Shown here: one piece after another, positions 7,516 through 15,373 of the stretch
Numbering within the stretch: position 1 is the first letter of the stretch
Layout of the letters: each line of letters starts with the position of its first letter
Position numbers and translations under genes: made by a program
The notes under the pieces: model-generated
Told to the model about the DNA's origin: nothing
Databases searched by the model: none
What the model saw: the letters and a program-made list of their open reading frames with translations, nothing else
DNA from: Prevotellaceae bacterium
GTDB lineage: Bacteria; Bacteroidota; Bacteroidia; Bacteroidales; Bacteroidaceae
Assembly: GCA_021153165.1 (NCBI GenBank)
Contig: JAGKTZ010000035.1
Coordinates: 1 to 20,217 of the forward strand
Length of the DNA: 20,217 bases
Direction of reading: 5' to 3'

Positions 7516-9351
7516 TTAATTATCTATTTGAGCATCGCCAGGATGCAAGTTTTCGTAGAGTTTCTCCCCCTTCACCTTTCCCAGAAGCGCCTGCAAATCA
7601 GTTTTTTGTGCCGATTTCACACGCTTTACACTACCGATGTGTTTGATTAGCAAAGATTTAGTCTTTTCTCCAACACCCGGAATAGCATCCAGTTCAGACG
7701 CCGTTTGTCGCTTGCTACGCTGCTGACGGTGGAAGGTTATTGCAAAGCGATGCACCTCGTCCTGCATGCGTGTCAACAGGTGAAACAATTCGCCGCCGGG
7801 CTTGACACCGACGCTGCACACTGGCTCGCCGAACAACATCTCACGGGTGCGGTGACGCCCATCCTTGGCTAGTCCAGCGATGGGTATAGACAGTCCCAAT
7901 TCACCCAGGACAACTTCGCGAATAACTGCCATCTGTCCCTTGCCGCCGTCGGCTATTATCAAGTCGGGTAGGGGAGCGCCCTCCTCCATCAAACGTGTGT
8001 AACGGCGACGAACGACCTCGCGCATCGAAGCGTAATCGTCGGGACCGCAGACCTCGCGGATGTGATATTTTCTGTATTCTGATTTCTTCGGCTTCAACTT
8101 TTCGAAGACTACGCAAGCGGCTACTGCGTCCTCGCCCGATATATTGGAATTGTCGAAAAGCTCTATGCGCATGGGCAACTTTTCCAATCCCAAATCGGTC
8201 TGGATTTCTTTCATCAGGCGCACACTTTTTTGCTCCAGATTGAGCTTTTCTGCCTGCTTCAAGCGATCAAAACGATACTGCTTCACATTCAGTCGCGACA
8301 GGTCAAGCAGGGCTTTCTTGTCGCCCCTTTGCGGTATCGTCTGCACGGCGTATCCTTCAGGCAAATCTACAGGTAGTGGCACAATGATCTCACGCGACGT
8401 ACTCTTATAGCGCTCTCGCATCTCAACAATACCGAGGGCGAGCAATTCCGCGTCGGTTTCTTCCAAGCGTTTCTTATATTCGAAGGTGAAGGCTTGATTG
8501 ATGCAGCCGTTGGTGATATGCAGATAATTAATGTAGGCGACTTTTTCCTCGCTCTCAATATGGAATACGTCGATATTGTGGAGGGTGTTCGACACCACTT
8601 CGCTTTTTGATTGAAAATTCTGAATAAGTTGCAATTTCTCCTTGATAACTTGTGCTTCTTCAAAGCGCAATTCCTCCGCCAAAGCGAGCATTTGTGCTTT
8701 CATCTGAGCCGCTATTTCCGAGGTGTTACCCCGCAGGATTTGCTTGCAGGCTTCAATATTTTTCATGTACTCCTCGTGCGACTGACGTCCTACACAGGGG
8801 CCACCACAATTATGTATATGATAATCTAGACAAACCTCGTATTTACCACAAAGCACCCCCTCTTTAGTCATCGTTTGATGACAAGGCCGTGGATGATACA
8901 ATGTTTTGCAGAGATCAAGGAGCGCATACATCGTCGGTAGGTGTGAAAATGGACCATAGTACGTCGCACCACGGCGATCTCGCTGTCTTGTCTTGAAGAT
9001 ACGTGGCAAATATTCGTTGGTAACGGCTATGGAAGGGTAGGTCTTATCATCTTTCAACAAGACGTTGTAGCGTGGCTTGTAGCGTTTGATTAGATTATTT
9101 TCCAGCAGGAGCGCATCCTGCTCCGTCTTAACCACGACGTATTTGATGTCACATATTTTCGACACAAGCAGGGCTGTCTTGCGGCTCACCTGTTCTTTAT
9201 TAAAATAGGAAGCGACTCGGCGCTTCAAGTTCTTAGCCTTTCCGACATATATCACCTGCCCGTCGCCATCCAAGTATTGATAGCAACCAGGGGTCTCGGG
9301 CAAATTATTCACGATCCCGGACAAATATTTTTTCAGTTCAGCAGATGACAT
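7516..9351 (-). CDS. uvrC: UvrABC excinuclease subunit C
   Basis: A 611-residue UvrC, the dual-incision nuclease of nucleotide excision repair, recruited by UvrB at lesions. Order of domains: N-terminal GIY-YIG nuclease for the 3' incision (GCYQYLD 22-28 and IYVGKAKNLKRR 34-45), a UVR/UvrB-contact segment near 210-245 (ELRFEEAQVIKEKL), an RNase H-like domain for the 5' incision (ELFDNSNISG and LIIADGGKGQM), and C-terminal helix-hairpin-helix motifs (DAIPGVGEKTKSLLIKHIGS). Length is normal. ATG 9351 is the start. It has its own promoter (9398-9429) and heads the uvrC-dtd-mazG-like(-deoC) group, separated from apt by a terminator. Confidence 0.97.
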   Translation of the reverse strand: MSSAELKKYLSGIVNNLPETPGCYQYLDGDGQVIYVGKAKNLKRRVASYFNKEQVSRKTALLVSKICDIKYVVVKTEQDALLLENNLIKRYKPRYNVLLKDDKTYPSIAVTNEYLPRIFKTRQRDRRGATYYGPFSHLPTMYALLDLCKTLYHPRPCHQTMTKEGVLCGKYEVCLDYHIHNCGGPCVGRQSHEEYMKNIEACKQILRGNTSEIAAQMKAQMLALAEELRFEEAQVIKEKLQLIQNFQSKSEVVSNTLHNIDVFHIESEEKVAYINYLHITNGCINQAFTFEYKKRLEETDAELLALGIVEMRERYKSTSREIIVPLPVDLPEGYAVQTIPQRGDKKALLDLSRLNVKQYRFDRLKQAEKLNLEQKSVRLMKEIQTDLGLEKLPMRIELFDNSNISGEDAVAACVVFEKLKPKKSEYRKYHIREVCGPDDYASMREVVRRRYTRLMEEGAPLPDLIIADGGKGQMAVIREVVLGELGLSIPIAGLAKDGRHRTREMLFGEPVCSVGVKPGGELFHLLTRMQDEVHRFAITFHRQQRSKRQTASELDAIPGVGEKTKSLLIKHIGSVKRVKSAQKTDLQALLGKVKGEKLYENLHPGDAQIDN

Positions 9352-9397
9352 TTTTCCTTATTATTCTAAAAACAGCATCCCACATAGAATGCACTCG

Positions 9398-9429
9398 CAA
9401 AGGTAATATATTTTTTAGAATAGAGCAAA
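9398..9429 (-). promoter_or_regulatory. uvrC promoter
   Basis: On the minus strand a TTTG -33 element (complement of 9426-9429) and the exact -7 element TACCTTTG (complement of 9398-9405) are 20 nt apart. This is the expected Bacteroidetes spacing. It lies about 46 nt before the uvrC ATG. It is the best-formed promoter in the window. Confidence 0.75.
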
Positions 9430-9432
9430 AAC

Positions 9433-9475
9433 AAAATTGGCACCACCCCAAAGCAAGGAGTCGTGCCAAAATTTT
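9433..9475 (-). terminator. Terminator downstream of apt
   Basis: An inverted repeat pairs TTGGCAC (9437-9443) with GTGCCAA (9463-9469), then A4 (9433-9436) with T4 (9472-9475) across a 2-nt bulge. On the minus strand it is followed by a run of U (complement of about 9427-9436). Its first arm overlaps the apt stop codon. It would end the mnmG-apt transcript just before the uvrC promoter. Confidence 0.6.
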
Positions 9476-10010
9476 ATTCTGTAATAGTGAGTAGCGAAGT
9501 AATCTTTTTGTCTTCACCAAGCGCCTCACGCCCTTTCAACCCTTCAACACGAAGTTCGATGATAAAGTTAATGAAAACATCTTTCGGATGAAATAGTTGC
9601 ACCAAATCATAAGCGGCATTCATCGAACCTCCCGTTGCCAACAAATCATCGTGTATCAGAACGACGTCATCAGAAGTAATCGCATCGGAATGAATCTCGA
9701 TAGAATCCAGACCATACTCTTTCGCATAAGATGCCTTAATAGTTGTGCCAGGCAATTTACCAGGCTTGCGACAAAGCACAAAACCTGCGCCTAATTTTGC
9801 AGCTAACATTGCGCCCATTATAAAGCCGCGAGATTCAATGCCGACCACCTTTGTGATACCTTTGTCTTGATACAGACGTACCAGCTCATTGAGCATTTCT
9901 TCGTTGCAAGCAGGATTCTTAAAAAGAGTACTTACATCCTTAAATTGAATACCGGGTTTTGGGAAATCAGGAATGTTTCTCAGGTTTTCCAACAACAGTT
10001 TCTCATTCAT
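9474..10010 (-). CDS. apt: Adenine phosphoribosyltransferase
   Basis: A 178-residue type I phosphoribosyltransferase that salvages adenine to AMP with PRPP. The PRPP-binding loop VVLIHDDLLATGGS (116-129) is intact. The catalytic-loop region RKPGKLPG (81-88) and the SRGF stretch (60-63) match APT rather than hypoxanthine or xanthine enzymes. The length is typical. ATG 10008-10010 is the start. The gene is 57 nt downstream of mnmG on the same strand, with a parS-like palindrome in the gap, and ends at its own terminator. Confidence 0.96.
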   Translation of the reverse strand: MNEKLLLENLRNIPDFPKPGIQFKDVSTLFKNPACNEEMLNELVRLYQDKGITKVVGIESRGFIMGAMLAAKLGAGFVLCRKPGKLPGTTIKASYAKEYGLDSIEIHSDAITSDDVVLIHDDLLATGGSMNAAYDLVQLFHPKDVFINFIIELRVEGLKGREALGEDKKITSLLTITE

Positions 10011-10043
10011 AACTTATTGAATTTTAATTTTGTCAAACTTCAT

Positions 10044-10059
10044 TGTTCCACGTGGAACA
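10044..10059. promoter_or_regulatory. parS-like centromere site (ParB/Spo0J binding site)
   Basis: TGTTCCACGTGGAACA is a perfect 16-bp palindrome that fits the bacterial parS consensus TGTTnCACGTGnAACA at every fixed position. It lies between the mnmG stop and the apt start. parS sites usually cluster near the replication origin and often near gidA/mnmG. The only copy seen here is this one. A run of six T follows it on the plus strand, so a hairpin role is a weaker alternative. Confidence 0.8.
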
Positions 10060-10067
10060 TTTTTTCA

Positions 10068-11945
10068 TTATCGCCCTAGTAAAACTAAAAGCACACTTAT
10101 ATCACTTGGTGAAACGCCTGGGATACGGCTAGCTTGAGCTAATGTCTCAGGATTGATAGCGCTGAGTTTTTGACGTGCCTCAGTAGAAAGTTGTGTTAGC
10201 TCTTCGTAATTAAATCTACCCTGTATTTTGATAGATTCGAGGCGTTGCATCTTGTCTGCCAGGTCTCGTTCGCGTGAAATATAACCGTGATATTTTATCT
10301 CGATTTCGGCAGCTTCTATCGTTTCCTCGGCGTCTTGTGGAATAGTATTAAGGAGTTCGCGGAAGGCCGGAATTTGTGTAGAAATATTGTCAAGGGTAAC
10401 TTGTGGACGATTTATGAGGTCGTACAATTTGCATCCATTGCGCAAAGGCGTACTACCAACACTCTCAATAAAAGGATTAATTTTAGGCGCTTTTATCGAG
10501 AAGTTTTTACAAAAATCTATGATTTTATCGATATTGTGCTTTTTGGTGTGGAAGCGTTGTAAGCGATCATTATCAGCAATACCAAGATTTTCTGCATAGG
10601 GAGTAAGGCGCATATCTGCATTGTCCTGACGAAGGAGTATGCGGTATTCTGCGCGCGACGTAAACATACGATAAGGTTCATCCACGCCTTTTGTTACCAA
10701 ATCATCGATTAATACGCCGATATAGGCTTCGTCACGACCGAGTGTAAAGGTATCGCCACCGCTACATTTCAGGGCAGCATTTATACCCGCAATGAGGCCT
10801 TGTCCAGCCGCCTCCTCGTACCCGGTGGTACCGTTAACTTGTCCGGCAAAGAACAAACCATCTACAATTTTGGACTCAAGACTATGCTTTAATTGAGTCG
10901 GATCAAAGAAGTCGTACTCGATGGCATATCCTGGGCGATATACGACAATATCGCGGAAACATGGCATTTTTTTCAACGCCTCGAGCTGGATTTCCATCGG
11001 TAAAGAGGATGAAAAACCGTTCAAGTAGAGTTCGTTTGTATCGAGTCCTTCTGGTTCCAAAAAGAGGGGATGTGTGTCGCGATCGGGGAAGGTGACAATC
11101 TTTGTCTCGATACTTGGGCAATAGCGTGGACCGATACTTTGAATTTGGCCATTATATAGCGGTGAATCGGGCAAACCTTGTTGCAAAATGCGGTGAACTT
11201 CTGCATTCGTAGCGCAAGTCCAACAAGTCAATTGAGGTAATGGGCGCGATTCGCTCACGTAAGAAAAGCGATGAAAATCATTTTCTCCGGGCTGCACCTC
11301 CATTTCGTCAAAATGTACGGAACGGGCGTCAATACGGACAGGAGTTCCTGTCTTCATACGTGCACTACGAATGCCATATTTCGTGATGGATTCGGTCAAA
11401 AACGACGCTGCAGGTTCAGAACATCTACCGCCAGGCACCTGTTTCTTACCCACGTGCATCAACCCCCTGAGGAAAGTACCAGCTGTAATAACTACCGAAC
11501 CTGCCATAAAGCGTGCACCCCAAACAGTATCTACGCCTACGATTCTGCCCTGTTCAACGATGATTTCAGCCACTTCATCTTGCCAAATATGGAGGTTTTC
11601 GGTATTCTCGAGCACCTTTCTCCATTCCTGAATGAAGCGCATTCTGTCACACTGTGCACGGGGGCTCCACATCGCAGGTCCCTTCGAGCGATTGAGCATA
11701 CGGAATTGTATCGCCGAAGCATCTGTCACGACACCTGTATATCCGCCCAGCGCATCGATCTCGCGCACAATTTGGCCTTTGGCAATCCCGCCGATAGCAG
11801 GGTTACAGCTCATCTGCGCAATCTTGTTCATATCCATGGTGATGATACACGTACGCGCACCCATACGCGCCGCTGCAACAGCAGCTTCGCATCCTGCGTG
11901 CCCTGCACCTACCACAATCACATCATATTGAAATGTAGTCGACAT
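10068..11945 (-). CDS. mnmG: tRNA uridine-5-carboxymethylaminomethyl modification enzyme MnmG (GidA)
   Basis: A 625-residue FAD protein that, with MnmE, builds the cmnm5 group on wobble uridine 34 of several tRNAs. It has the N-terminal FAD-binding GAGHAG (13-18), CNPAIGG (47-53) and both MnmG signature blocks: GPRYCPSIE (272-280) and GQVNGTTGYEEAAGQG (368-383). The C-terminal helical domain that contacts MnmE is complete. Length is normal. ATG 11945 lies 20 nt after the -7 element at 11966-11973. It heads a two-gene unit with apt. In many bacteria this gene lies near the replication origin, which agrees with the parS-like site just downstream. Confidence 0.98.
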   Translation of the reverse strand: MSTTFQYDVIVVGAGHAGCEAAVAAARMGARTCIITMDMNKIAQMSCNPAIGGIAKGQIVREIDALGGYTGVVTDASAIQFRMLNRSKGPAMWSPRAQCDRMRFIQEWRKVLENTENLHIWQDEVAEIIVEQGRIVGVDTVWGARFMAGSVVITAGTFLRGLMHVGKKQVPGGRCSEPAASFLTESITKYGIRSARMKTGTPVRIDARSVHFDEMEVQPGENDFHRFSYVSESRPLPQLTCWTCATNAEVHRILQQGLPDSPLYNGQIQSIGPRYCPSIETKIVTFPDRDTHPLFLEPEGLDTNELYLNGFSSSLPMEIQLEALKKMPCFRDIVVYRPGYAIEYDFFDPTQLKHSLESKIVDGLFFAGQVNGTTGYEEAAGQGLIAGINAALKCSGGDTFTLGRDEAYIGVLIDDLVTKGVDEPYRMFTSRAEYRILLRQDNADMRLTPYAENLGIADNDRLQRFHTKKHNIDKIIDFCKNFSIKAPKINPFIESVGSTPLRNGCKLYDLINRPQVTLDNISTQIPAFRELLNTIPQDAEETIEAAEIEIKYHGYISRERDLADKMQRLESIKIQGRFNYEELTQLSTEARQKLSAINPETLAQASRIPGVSPSDISVLLVLLGR

Positions 11946-11965
11946 AATAGTATGATTTTATGATG

Positions 11966-11973
11966 CAAAAGTA
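11966..11973 (-). promoter_or_regulatory. -7 promoter element for mnmG
   Basis: The complement reads TACTTTTG, an exact TAnnTTTG match and identical to the element before the polyprenyl synthase gene. It ends 20 nt from the mnmG ATG, giving a short leader. No good -33 TTTG is visible at 19-21 nt. Confidence 0.55.
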
Positions 11974-12048
11974 CACATTTTTTTCACGACAAGAGGTATT
12001 TTCAAAGGGTTTCCTTACCCCTGAAACCCAACAAGAAAATGGAGTAAG

Positions 12049-12133
12049 AAAAAGTCAAGACCTTTTTTGAAAAAACCTTAACCTTTTTTGAAAAAGATAA
12101 GACTTTGTTTCAAAAAAGCGCCGACCATTTTTC
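12049..12133. repeat. Tandem 21-bp A/T-tract repeat, locus 3 (four units)
   Basis: Four consecutive units (12049-12069, 12070-12090, 12091-12111 of 21 nt, and 12112-12133 of 22 nt) each have A5-6, a core ending RACC or RACT, and T3-6 then G or C. This is the same family and strand orientation as 70-111 and 5200-5283. I see no inverted arms here. It lies between the dprA terminator and the mnmG promoter. Confidence 0.75.
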
Positions 12134-12162
12134 AGAAGTCAAATTTAGTAGATAAAAAAGAA

Positions 12163-12191
12163 AGGAACCTATTGAATTTCAACAGATTCCT
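12163..12191 (-). terminator. Terminator downstream of dprA
   Basis: In the minus-strand RNA, 14-nt arms (12178-12191 and 12163-12176) pair completely, with two G-U wobbles that would be mismatches on the other strand. They are followed by a U-rich run (complement of 12154-12162). This strand bias fits termination of the DUF2851-thioesterase-dprA transcript, 27 nt after the dprA stop codon. Confidence 0.75.
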
Positions 12192-12218
12192 CTAATCGTA
12201 TATGTAATTTTTTTCACC

Positions 12219-13310
12219 CTACAAAAGTCGGTAGAGACCACCGGTATACATCTGGACCACACCATCCACTTCGAGTGCAAAAAGTTCGGCTGCAACTTCA
12301 CTGAAAGGCATATCCAAAGCTATAACCAACTGATTGACTGTCAATCCATCAGACGCCCTCAACAAAGCACAAAGACACTCTTGACTGGGCGTCAGACTTG
12401 GGAACAAATCGCGTTGAACAGGTGCGCCCTTAACCTTTATAGGGGCCCAGTTCATGGCTTCCACCAGATCATTAGCATTAGTAATCAAAGCCGCCACATT
12501 AGCCTTGATCAACTTCAGACACCCCTCTGACATAGGGTCAGTGATACGCCCCGGAAAGGCAAAGACATCTCGACCATAGCCATTGGCCAATCGCGCTGTA
12601 ATCATAGCGCCGCCATGCGCAGCACTCTCGATGACGATCGTAGCATCTGCCATCCCAGCCACGATACGATTGCGACGCACGAAATTCCCTTTGTCCGGAT
12701 TTGTGCCTGAAAGGAACTCGGTGAGGAGTCCACCCTGATTTAACATCTCAATTGCTGTCGAACGGTGCAAAGAAGGGTAAATTCTATCGAGTCCATGCGC
12801 GAGTACAGCGACCGTGGGCAAAGAATTTTCTAAACAAGCGCGGTGTGAGTGAATATCTACGCCATAGGCGAGACCGCTAACCACCACGCAATCAGGAAGA
12901 AGAGTAGCTAATTCTTTGCAGAAATTTTGACAAATTGACTTACCCCATCCAGATATTTTTCGGGTGCCTACGACCGAAATTATGCGTTTTTCGTTCAAAT
13001 TTGCCACTCCTCGGTAAAAAAGTACCAATGGAGCGTCTTCGCACTCGCGCAATCGTGCCGGATACCCTTCGTCGGAAAAAATCAGCACTTGGATGTTTTT
13101 CTGCTTGCAAAAATCCAATTCAACTTTTGCACGCTCCTGTGCCTCGGGTAAAGCCTCGAGCACCTTTTTGCGAAAACGCGCCGGCACCTCGTCCAGATGT
13201 TCGAGAGCGAGTGTGGCCGATTCGTACTTTTTGTAAAGACACATCGCCATCGAGGCGCTGAGCCCCTTCAAGCATACCAAGGTGAGAGCCGAGAGGGTTT
13301 CTTGTGACAT
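12219..13310 (-). CDS. dprA: DNA-processing protein DprA
   Basis: A 363-residue DprA/Smf protein. It binds incoming single-stranded DNA in natural transformation and loads RecA. An N-terminal helical SAM-like domain (1-70) precedes the Rossmann-like core. Conserved motifs are SVVGTRK (112-118), SGLAYGVDIHSHR (145-157), GNFVRRNRIVAG (208-219), HGGAMITA (232-239), FPG (252-254) and SEGC (261-264). The last 60 residues form the C-terminal winged-helix-like domain. ATG 13310 is chosen: the frame extends two codons upstream only through a TTG. It is 57 nt downstream of the thioesterase gene in the same direction. The protein is widespread in bacteria not known to be competent, so the gene alone does not prove transformation. 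Confidence 0.96.
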   Translation of the reverse strand: MSQETLSALTLVCLKGLSASMAMCLYKKYESATLALEHLDEVPARFRKKVLEALPEAQERAKVELDFCKQKNIQVLIFSDEGYPARLRECEDAPLVLFYRGVANLNEKRIISVVGTRKISGWGKSICQNFCKELATLLPDCVVVSGLAYGVDIHSHRACLENSLPTVAVLAHGLDRIYPSLHRSTAIEMLNQGGLLTEFLSGTNPDKGNFVRRNRIVAGMADATIVIESAAHGGAMITARLANGYGRDVFAFPGRITDPMSEGCLKLIKANVAALITNANDLVEAMNWAPIKVKGAPVQRDLFPSLTPSQECLCALLRASDGLTVNQLVIALDMPFSEVAAELFALEVDGVVQMYTGGLYRLL

Positions 13311-13367
13311 AGCCAAGAGTTTATTTTGTTTTTAGTTTTTTGGATTTGCGACCACATAGGGTAGGGG

Positions 13368-13778
13368 TCATGCCTCACGCATGAGATATTTTTCCAACAA
13401 ATCGTCGAGTTCGCAGGTTTTAGCCAACTTGCCGTTCACCATACATACGGTGTCGACTTCGGCATGTAGCACCCACTTGTTGTCCGGCAAGCGAAAGATA
13501 TCCTGTGTGAAGACATATTTGATGCCATCTTTGCGCACATTCATACGCGATAGGAACTCGTCGCCACTGCGCAAAGGCGTCTTGAAAGCCATCGTAATGC
13601 GCGCTACAACGGCATCTATTCCACGGGCGTGGAGGTCTGCAAAACTCACATTTTCTAAAAGCAAAAACTCGTGGCGTGTATGCTCTAAGTAATGTTGATA
13701 ATTGGCATTATTGACGATACCTTGCAGGTCGCATTCGTAGTCGCGCACCTTCATTTTGAGGTCAAATATATAGTCCAT
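13368..13778 (-). CDS. Hotdog-fold acyl-CoA thioesterase (4HBT, YbgC-like)
   Basis: A 136-residue single hotdog-domain protein. The segment CDLQGIVNNANYQHYLEHTR (16-35) is the 4-hydroxybenzoyl-CoA thioesterase/YbgC signature, with D17 in the catalytic Asp position and the Asn-Asn-Ala-Tyr run typical of the family. It would hydrolyse an acyl-CoA or acyl-ACP thioester in the cytoplasm; which acyl group is not evident. No membrane segment or extra domain is seen. ATG 13776-13778 is the start. It lies between the DUF2851 gene (95-nt gap) and dprA (57-nt gap), all on the minus strand, so it is probably cotranscribed. The context gives no clear metabolic hint. Confidence 0.88.
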   Translation of the reverse strand: MDYIFDLKMKVRDYECDLQGIVNNANYQHYLEHTRHEFLLLENVSFADLHARGIDAVVARITMAFKTPLRSGDEFLSRMNVRKDGIKYVFTQDIFRLPDNKWVLHAEVDTVCMVNGKLAKTCELDDLLEKYLMREA

Positions 13779-13873
13779 CTGAGCTGTTTTTTATATTAAT
13801 TATTAAGAGAAAACGGCCACGAGATCACTTCTGTTTAAGAAGAGAAAAGGCTGATTTAGTCAAACACCAACAG

Positions 13874-15166
13874 CTATTTCACCTCGCCGTGATGCTTGAG
13901 ATATTCGCAACCGAATCGGCAGCGCAGGCAGTCCTTTCGGTCGCAATAATTACGGCGCAATTGGATCAAGGATTGACTGTCGCCAGCATTCTCGGCACGG
14001 ATGCCCGCCTTGGCCCAGGAGCGTGTGATAAAGTTGTGCTCGGGCGGCGTAGACTCCAATAGTTCGAAGGCCAATTCGCACTTATCTTCGGCAAAATGGC
14101 TCCTGCCGTAGGCAAAGAGTAGGGGAGCGGCAGTATTGATCAAGAGCAGGTCAAGAGAAGCCGTTTGCAGGCGTTTAGCATGCGCCGTACTCTCCTCGCC
14201 AAAGGTGTAATGCGTCTCCCAATACGGCGTGACTGAGGTCAAAAATAGGCGGTGAATATCTTCGCGCGAACGGACCTCGAGCAGCATCGAAAGGTTGCAT
14301 TGCTGACGGTGATAGAGCATCGCCAGTTGTGAAAGGCGAATGTGCGGGAAGTTCTGCGGACGCATCCTCAAGAAGCGCCACTGACGCACATCCATAGGCG
14401 TGAGCGAGAACTTGTGAGCCAGAAATTTGTACTCGCGCTGAAGTTGCATGAAATAATCGTCGCGCTTTTCTTCGGGCACGAGATCGTCGCTCAAAAGTCC
14501 GGCTTGACCTAGAAACATAGCCTCGACCTGGAGCAGATTGTCCCTGTGCTTTTCTATCGTCTGCGGCGGGATGTGTTGCGCCCAAAGGTCGAAGGCTTCA
14601 GCATTCGTTCCAAAGCCAAAATTGCGCGCCAGCGTGCGGAAAAAAGTCCTTTCCCAATTGCCTGTACACTCTTGCAGGATGCCGTTGATACGACATGTTT
14701 TTTCCTCAAGACGTTCCACCATGAGCGCACTCATCCAGCTATGTGCAATCATCTCGGACACGTGTGGAATGACGCGGTAGCAAGGGGGATAGGTCTCCTC
14801 TTCGAGCAGTTCCTGGTAGTTCTGTCGCACGCGTTCTGGCACGTCCAGTTGGAGCTGCGGTAGGGATTGTCCACCCTGTGTCTGCACCTCCTGATCGAGG
14901 GTCTGCGCCACGTGCAAGATGACGTTGTTGTAGCGTTCGTCCGTCTCGTGTCCATGCTTGTACCAGTCGGAAGATTTGATGTGGAGTTCGACATTTCCCA
15001 CCCACAGCGTACCGTCGATTTTCACCTTAGCGTTGAAGAAATCCGGCCCTTGATGCTGATTGTGCAAACCAGGGTCCAGCACCTCGACAGGACGACCATC
15101 TGCGGTGCAGAGTTGGTGTGGCGGAAAGAGTTTGTGCTTCCACACATAGTGCAGGAGTTTTTCCAT
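13874..15166 (-). CDS. DUF2851 family protein
   Basis: A 430-residue cytoplasmic protein of the DUF2851 family (PF11013), common in Bacteroidetes and of unknown function. The N-terminal third holds the conserved block: GPDFFNA (40-46), VGNVELHIKSSDW (56-68), HGH (71-73) and YNNVILHV (79-86). The order PD, then E60 and K64 on a predicted strand, resembles a PD-(D/E)XK nuclease core, although the spacing E-x3-K is not canonical. The C-terminus carries a compact cysteine set C408, C413, C416, C420 (C-x4-C-x2-C-x3-C), able to hold a metal or Fe-S cluster. The frame extends to a TTG at 15193, but that lies in the promoter, so ATG 15166 is used. It heads the DUF2851-thioesterase-dprA unit. A nucleic-acid role is inference. 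Confidence 0.85.
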   Translation of the reverse strand: MEKLLHYVWKHKLFPPHQLCTADGRPVEVLDPGLHNQHQGPDFFNAKVKIDGTLWVGNVELHIKSSDWYKHGHETDERYNNVILHVAQTLDQEVQTQGGQSLPQLQLDVPERVRQNYQELLEEETYPPCYRVIPHVSEMIAHSWMSALMVERLEEKTCRINGILQECTGNWERTFFRTLARNFGFGTNAEAFDLWAQHIPPQTIEKHRDNLLQVEAMFLGQAGLLSDDLVPEEKRDDYFMQLQREYKFLAHKFSLTPMDVRQWRFLRMRPQNFPHIRLSQLAMLYHRQQCNLSMLLEVRSREDIHRLFLTSVTPYWETHYTFGEESTAHAKRLQTASLDLLLINTAAPLLFAYGRSHFAEDKCELAFELLESTPPEHNFITRSWAKAGIRAENAGDSQSLIQLRRNYCDRKDCLRCRFGCEYLKHHGEVK

Positions 15167-15190
15167 AAATTTGGGCTTATTAAATTTGGA

Positions 15191-15198
15191 CAAAGTTA
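15191..15198 (-). promoter_or_regulatory. -7 promoter element for the DUF2851 unit
   Basis: The complement reads TAACTTTG, an exact TAnnTTTG match, 24 nt before the ATG at 15166. No -33 TTTG is seen at the expected distance. The same octamer drives the divergent helicase gene at 15336-15343. Confidence 0.55.
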
Positions 15199-15335
15199 CG
15201 TTTTTCTTTTGGGTTAGAAAACCTCTGCGTCATTTTCTCCCTACTTTTTTCAACCAGACTTCTACTTTTCTCTTCAAGAGTTGGTTTGTTGGGATTTTTA
15301 GCACTGAAAAGGAGTAAAAATCTCTTGGAAATCTC

Positions 15336-15343
15336 TAACTTTG
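15336..15343 (+). promoter_or_regulatory. -7 promoter element for the DEAD-box helicase gene
   Basis: TAACTTTG matches TAnnTTTG exactly and lies 30 nt before the TTG start at 15374. The -33 element is poor. It overlaps the in-frame TTG at 15341, which therefore cannot be the start codon. Confidence 0.55.
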
Positions 15344-15373
15344 CGGCATATAATCATTAGAAAGATAATTGTT

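Noticed and set aside
11271..11963. 230-codon plus-strand frame opposite mnmG
   Set aside because: Cys/His/Thr-rich translation without domain features. It is the reverse shadow of the conserved MnmG FAD domain.
12049..12133. CRISPR-like or transcription-factor iteron array forming a replication origin
   Set aside because: Units abut without spacers and show no DnaA-box or plasmid iteron features. The related arrays occur at three separate gene flanks, so a single origin is not supported.
14175..14585. 136-codon minus-strand frame inside the DUF2851 gene
   Set aside because: Same-strand shifted-frame shadow of a conserved protein, with a low-complexity Arg/Ala/Ser translation.
14754..14767. 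Second parS-like site around the CACGTG core at about 14759
   Set aside because: Only the inner hexamer matches. The outer bases do not fit TGTTnCACGTGnAACA, and the core is inside coding sequence.
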